The notes under the pieces are model-generated. The model saw nothing but the letters and a program-made list of their open reading frames with translations, was not told the DNA's origin and searched no databases. Source: JACKHO01 sp041398745 (GTDB taxonomy: Bacteria > Planctomycetota > Planctomycetia > Planctomycetales > Planctomycetaceae). From it: a stretch of 31,473 bases of DNA. This document shows positions 29,339 to 31,473 of the stretch, one piece after another (position 1 is the stretch's first letter; every line of letters begins with the position of its first letter). A program made the position numbers and the translations under genes. The stretch lies in NCBI GenBank assembly GCA_041398745.1, contig JAWKUB010000017.1:1-31473 (forward strand), given 5' to 3'.

Positions 29339-30648
29339 CCAAGCGCAAACCAACGCCACGAATTCGGCTGTATTCATCGGAGGCACTCGACCTGACTGGT
29401 CTGCCCGCCAAGTACCATGACAACGCCCGCCTGTTCATCCACCGCCTGATCGCACGCCGAATTTTCAACCGCCGACTGAAAGGGCAGTCCTACATCTCGA
29501 TGGATAGCCGAATCATCAGGCAATACATCACTAATCGGCACGTCACTCCAATCCTCAAATATCTGGTCGAGTCTGGGCAACTTGATCGCACAGGCTATTC
29601 CAAAGGCAACTCTACTCGTTACCGCATGTCAGACGAACTCCACCGCTCACGCTGTGTGATTCGCCCGCCAAAGTCATCGTCTGTTTCCCGCAAGGTCAAG
29701 GAGCAGAAAGAGCGACAACGAAAGATGGACGACGCCCGCAAACGTCCGGTACATCGGCATCTGGATTTCTGGCTCAAACGTGTTCGGATCGATGAGAAGG
29801 CAGCGATGCAGTTCGTTTCTGATAACCAGCGGGATAAATTCTCATGGTTGTCGTCACTGGCTGAGGTGCCGGTCATTGCCGAACAACTTGCGGAAGACCG
29901 GCTCCATGCTGAGTCATCAATTCAAGCTATCGTACTCAAGGACTTTCGCTCAAAGCCGTGCCGATATGGGCGTTATCACACCAACATCTCATGTTTTCAC
30001 AAAGTTCTTCGTCCATTTCTGCGTATTGATGGGCAACCGTTGGTAGAGGTGGATGTTTCCGCCTGTCAGCCTTTGTGCTTGGCGGTTCTACTACACGACA
30101 TCAAGAAAGACATTCTCACCAGCGTTCCTCTAACAGAAGTACAGATACGATTAGCACACACACTGTCTATCATCCCTGTATGTTGTGCATCTGAGGAAGA
30201 AGACGACACGATCCGCTATCAGAAAGACTGCGAATCAGGGAAGTTCTACGAAATAATGCAGGAAATCTGCAAAGTAGACAGCAAGTCGCAAATTAAGAAG
30301 AAACTGTTCAAGGATGTGTTCTTCGGAAAGCGAACGCTGGCTGGGTTCAGAATCCTTTACCCAACGATGGCCGGTCTGATCGACTGGGTGAAACGGCACG
30401 ACTACAGGCACTTGTCCCATGAACTTCAACGCATCGAGAGCAGCATCGTCATCGACGATGCCTGTGAGGTGATGCGGGTCCAACACCCTGACGTGCCGAT
30501 CCTGACGATCCACGATGCAATCCTGACCACAGTAGAACACGTCCGCTTGGTAAAGGACGTTCTGAGATCGGCTTTCAATCGTCGTGGCGTCAATCCGCAA
30601 ATCAAACCGGAGGACACGCCGTCTTGTGTAGACGATAGTGACGCTTAG
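29335..30648 (+). CDS. compact family A DNA polymerase-like protein
   Basis: This 437-residue protein has a basic N-terminus with no exonuclease domain (residues 1-200 mainly helical, coil at 115-135). The remainder resembles a family A palm and fingers: RYHTNISCFHKVLRPFLRI, motif A VEVDVSACQPLCL (D240), a motif B-like KKKLFKDVFFGK (320-332) and motif C LTIHDAILTT (D394). The motif A end QP differs from PolA's E/Q-L-R. It is smaller than PolA and lacks 5'-3' or 3'-5' nuclease domains. It is translated with the HTH protein. It may be a plasmid/phage-type replicase, a gap-filling enzyme, or an inactive homologue. Confidence 0.6.
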   Translation: MTKRKPTPRIRLYSSEALDLTGLPAKYHDNARLFIHRLIARRIFNRRLKGQSYISMDSRIIRQYITNRHVTPILKYLVESGQLDRTGYSKGNSTRYRMSDELHRSRCVIRPPKSSSVSRKVKEQKERQRKMDDARKRPVHRHLDFWLKRVRIDEKAAMQFVSDNQRDKFSWLSSLAEVPVIAEQLAEDRLHAESSIQAIVLKDFRSKPCRYGRYHTNISCFHKVLRPFLRIDGQPLVEVDVSACQPLCLAVLLHDIKKDILTSVPLTEVQIRLAHTLSIIPVCCASEEEDDTIRYQKDCESGKFYEIMQEICKVDSKSQIKKKLFKDVFFGKRTLAGFRILYPTMAGLIDWVKRHDYRHLSHELQRIESSIVIDDACEVMRVQHPDVPILTIHDAILTTVEHVRLVKDVLRSAFNRRGVNPQIKPEDTPSCVDDSDA

Positions 30649-30752
30649 AACCCCGAGGATGCCCCAGAATAGATCGCACCGTCCCAGACGACATCTTGGC
30701 CGTCCGAGAGCCTCACGTTTTGTTTGAGAGGATTCTGGAGGCTTGGTTTCAT
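30645..30752 (-). CDS. very small protein coupled to membrane protein gene
   Basis: This 35-residue ORF starts at an ATG overlapping the stop of the upstream gene (ATGA). It reads NVRLSDGQDVVWDGAIYSG in its centre. The overlap suggests it is translated, but the length and lack of a known family make this uncertain. Its stop overlaps the polymerase-like gene's stop on the opposite strand. Confidence 0.35.
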   Translation of the reverse strand: MKPSLQNPLKQNVRLSDGQDVVWDGAIYSGASSGF

Positions 30753-30994
30753 TCTGGCGGTTCTGTGTTGGCCTTCTGTCGCCTCAAGAGCCACAGAGCG
30801 ATCACCACGGCAGCAATGCCGCCAACCGGAGCGGCCAACAGGCCCATGAAGGTCGTGATCCCCGGCCCCATTGTCTCTTGCCTTCGTGCCGCCTCGTCGA
30901 AATGGGCGTAGTGTCCGGCGATCAGGAATGGAGCAGCGGTCGCCGCAGCGCCGACAACGAAAGAGAGCAGGCAGATCAAGGCAGTCTTTCCCAT
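30749..30994 (-). CDS. small two-span membrane protein
   Basis: The 81-residue protein starts MGKTALICLLSFVVGAAATA. Two hydrophobic segments are visible (about 4-24 and 45-68; the second is FMGLLAAPVGGIAAVVIALW), separated by a short polar loop and followed by a basic tail (LLRRQKANTE). The membrane topology is clear; the function is not. It is convergent with the polymerase-like gene. Confidence 0.65.
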   Translation of the reverse strand: MGKTALICLLSFVVGAAATAAPFLIAGHYAHFDEAARRQETMGPGITTFMGLLAAPVGGIAAVVIALWLLRRQKANTEPPE

Positions 30995-31297
30995 GCCGTA
31001 ATCGTAGCCGCTCTGCCCGCCGACTGCCCGCAGGTCTTGGAGAAGGGATGAAAATACAGCGGCGGTTTTTGGGGGAGTCCCGTGCTTTCTTGACCAACGA
31101 GTAGCCCACAAGCACACACTCATCCGGCAGAAGATTACAACTTTTGCAACAAACCAAACAGAACGACCCTGCCAACCAGCGGGATTTCGGCGGCGGTGAT
31201 TTTCGGAATTGCAATTCTGGTCTTGGTCTCAGCCACATAGACGGAATTGAGACGAGCAGGAAGCAAATAAAAAGAAACAACGAGCAAGGTCATTCTG
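30995..31297. other. gene-poor right edge
   Basis: No open frame in this stretch has protein-like composition, and I see no terminator or clear promoter. The region is AT-richer toward 31270. Confidence 0.5.
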
Positions 31298-31370
31298 TGG
31301 GCCGGGCCAGTAACTCAGCGGGTGGGTGTTTCAGTAAGAGTTTCTGGGTTTCGAACTTTGTAACCCAACT
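31298..31370 (+). pseudogene. possible tRNA relic
   Basis: GTAACTCAGCGGGT resembles a bacterial D-arm start (TAGCTCAGYGGGT), and about 35 nt later GGTTTCGAACT resembles a T-loop. GGGTT/AACCC (about 31346-31366) can pair. There is no convincing acceptor or anticodon stem, so it is not functional as written. It may be an old attachment site or chance. Confidence 0.25.
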
Positions 31371-31473
31371 TCTCCGACCGACTGCCCTTGCTCGAATTGA
31401 ATTTGAGGCTCACTTGGCTTTTCTCTGTATGACCATCAAGCAGGTGCCTCGATCAGTTATCCCAGACTGAACC

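Noticed and set aside
30645..31280. A 211-codon - strand frame at the right edge.
   Set aside because: Its frame is Arg/Cys-rich and antisense or out of frame to the small membrane protein; only the final 35 codons overlap a plausible coupled ORF.

Overview
The window looks like accessory chromosome of a Planctomycetota bacterium. This is inferred from gene style rather than a marker gene: a Ser/Thr kinase with a C-terminal LamG-like domain coupled to an ECF sigma factor, a cytochrome P460/YHS cluster next to a sigma-54 activator, tandem large serine recombinases and many short hypothetical genes. No complete rRNA gene or ribosomal protein gene is present.

1-3155: a dense + strand tRNA array, entered part-way at base 1. 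I can place 21 tRNA or tRNA-like units (Asp to Cys) with no encoded CCA, interrupted by an HNH endonuclease gene (1542-2138) that has its own terminator. Several units are abnormal: a Tyr(GUA) unit with no room for a D-arm, two class I units with Leu anticodons, two Met(CAU) units with 4-nt D-loops and no TTC T-loop, two units with C33, and a tRNA-His without an encoded G-1. The array ends in a roughly 430-nt structured region (2675-3106). Its core copies helices 69-71 of 23S rRNA in order, with the seven bases between H70 and H71 deleted and the H71 loop replaced by a GCGA tetraloop. A terminator follows at 3121-3155.

3105-8050: two tandem large serine recombinases on the - strand, the distal one a frameshifted pseudogene that runs into the last tRNA-like T-arm, plus a small coupled ORF, an operator-like palindrome cluster and an unrecognised + strand gene. 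8051-10311: kinase/ECF sigma pair. 10439-13649: a coiled-coil membrane protein gene and a GYF-domain membrane protein gene separated by a 358-bp direct duplication with a decayed ISAs1-family remnant between the copies.

13690-22332: small hypotheticals; a - strand group of stress/detoxification enzymes (PNPOx-like, DUF1348/SnoaL-like, nitroreductase, alpha/beta hydrolase, isochorismatase-like) with a TetR regulator and two matching palindromic operators; then a P460-YHS-membrane protein operon with a near-perfect sigma-54 promoter, divergent from a GAF-AAA-Fis sigma-54 activator. 22320-23739: SRPBCC protein, CDF transporter, SEC-C protein.

23846-28318: a tightly overlapping RNA repair operon: P-loop kinase, Thg1-like 3'-5' polymerase, RNA ligase, HD-phosphoesterase/polynucleotide kinase fusion, PTH2 peptidyl-tRNA hydrolase, followed by a gene with a HEPN-like R-x4-H motif. 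28357-31473: HEAT-like protein, a MerR-like HTH protein coupled to a compact family A polymerase-like protein, a small membrane protein and a gene-poor right edge.

The unifying theme, as inference, is RNA damage and translation. The window holds spare or decoy-like tRNAs and an rRNA helix mimic at one end, and a kit that heals, ligates and rebuilds tRNA ends at the other. The Thg1-like enzyme and the G-1-less tRNA-His give a specific, testable link between the two.
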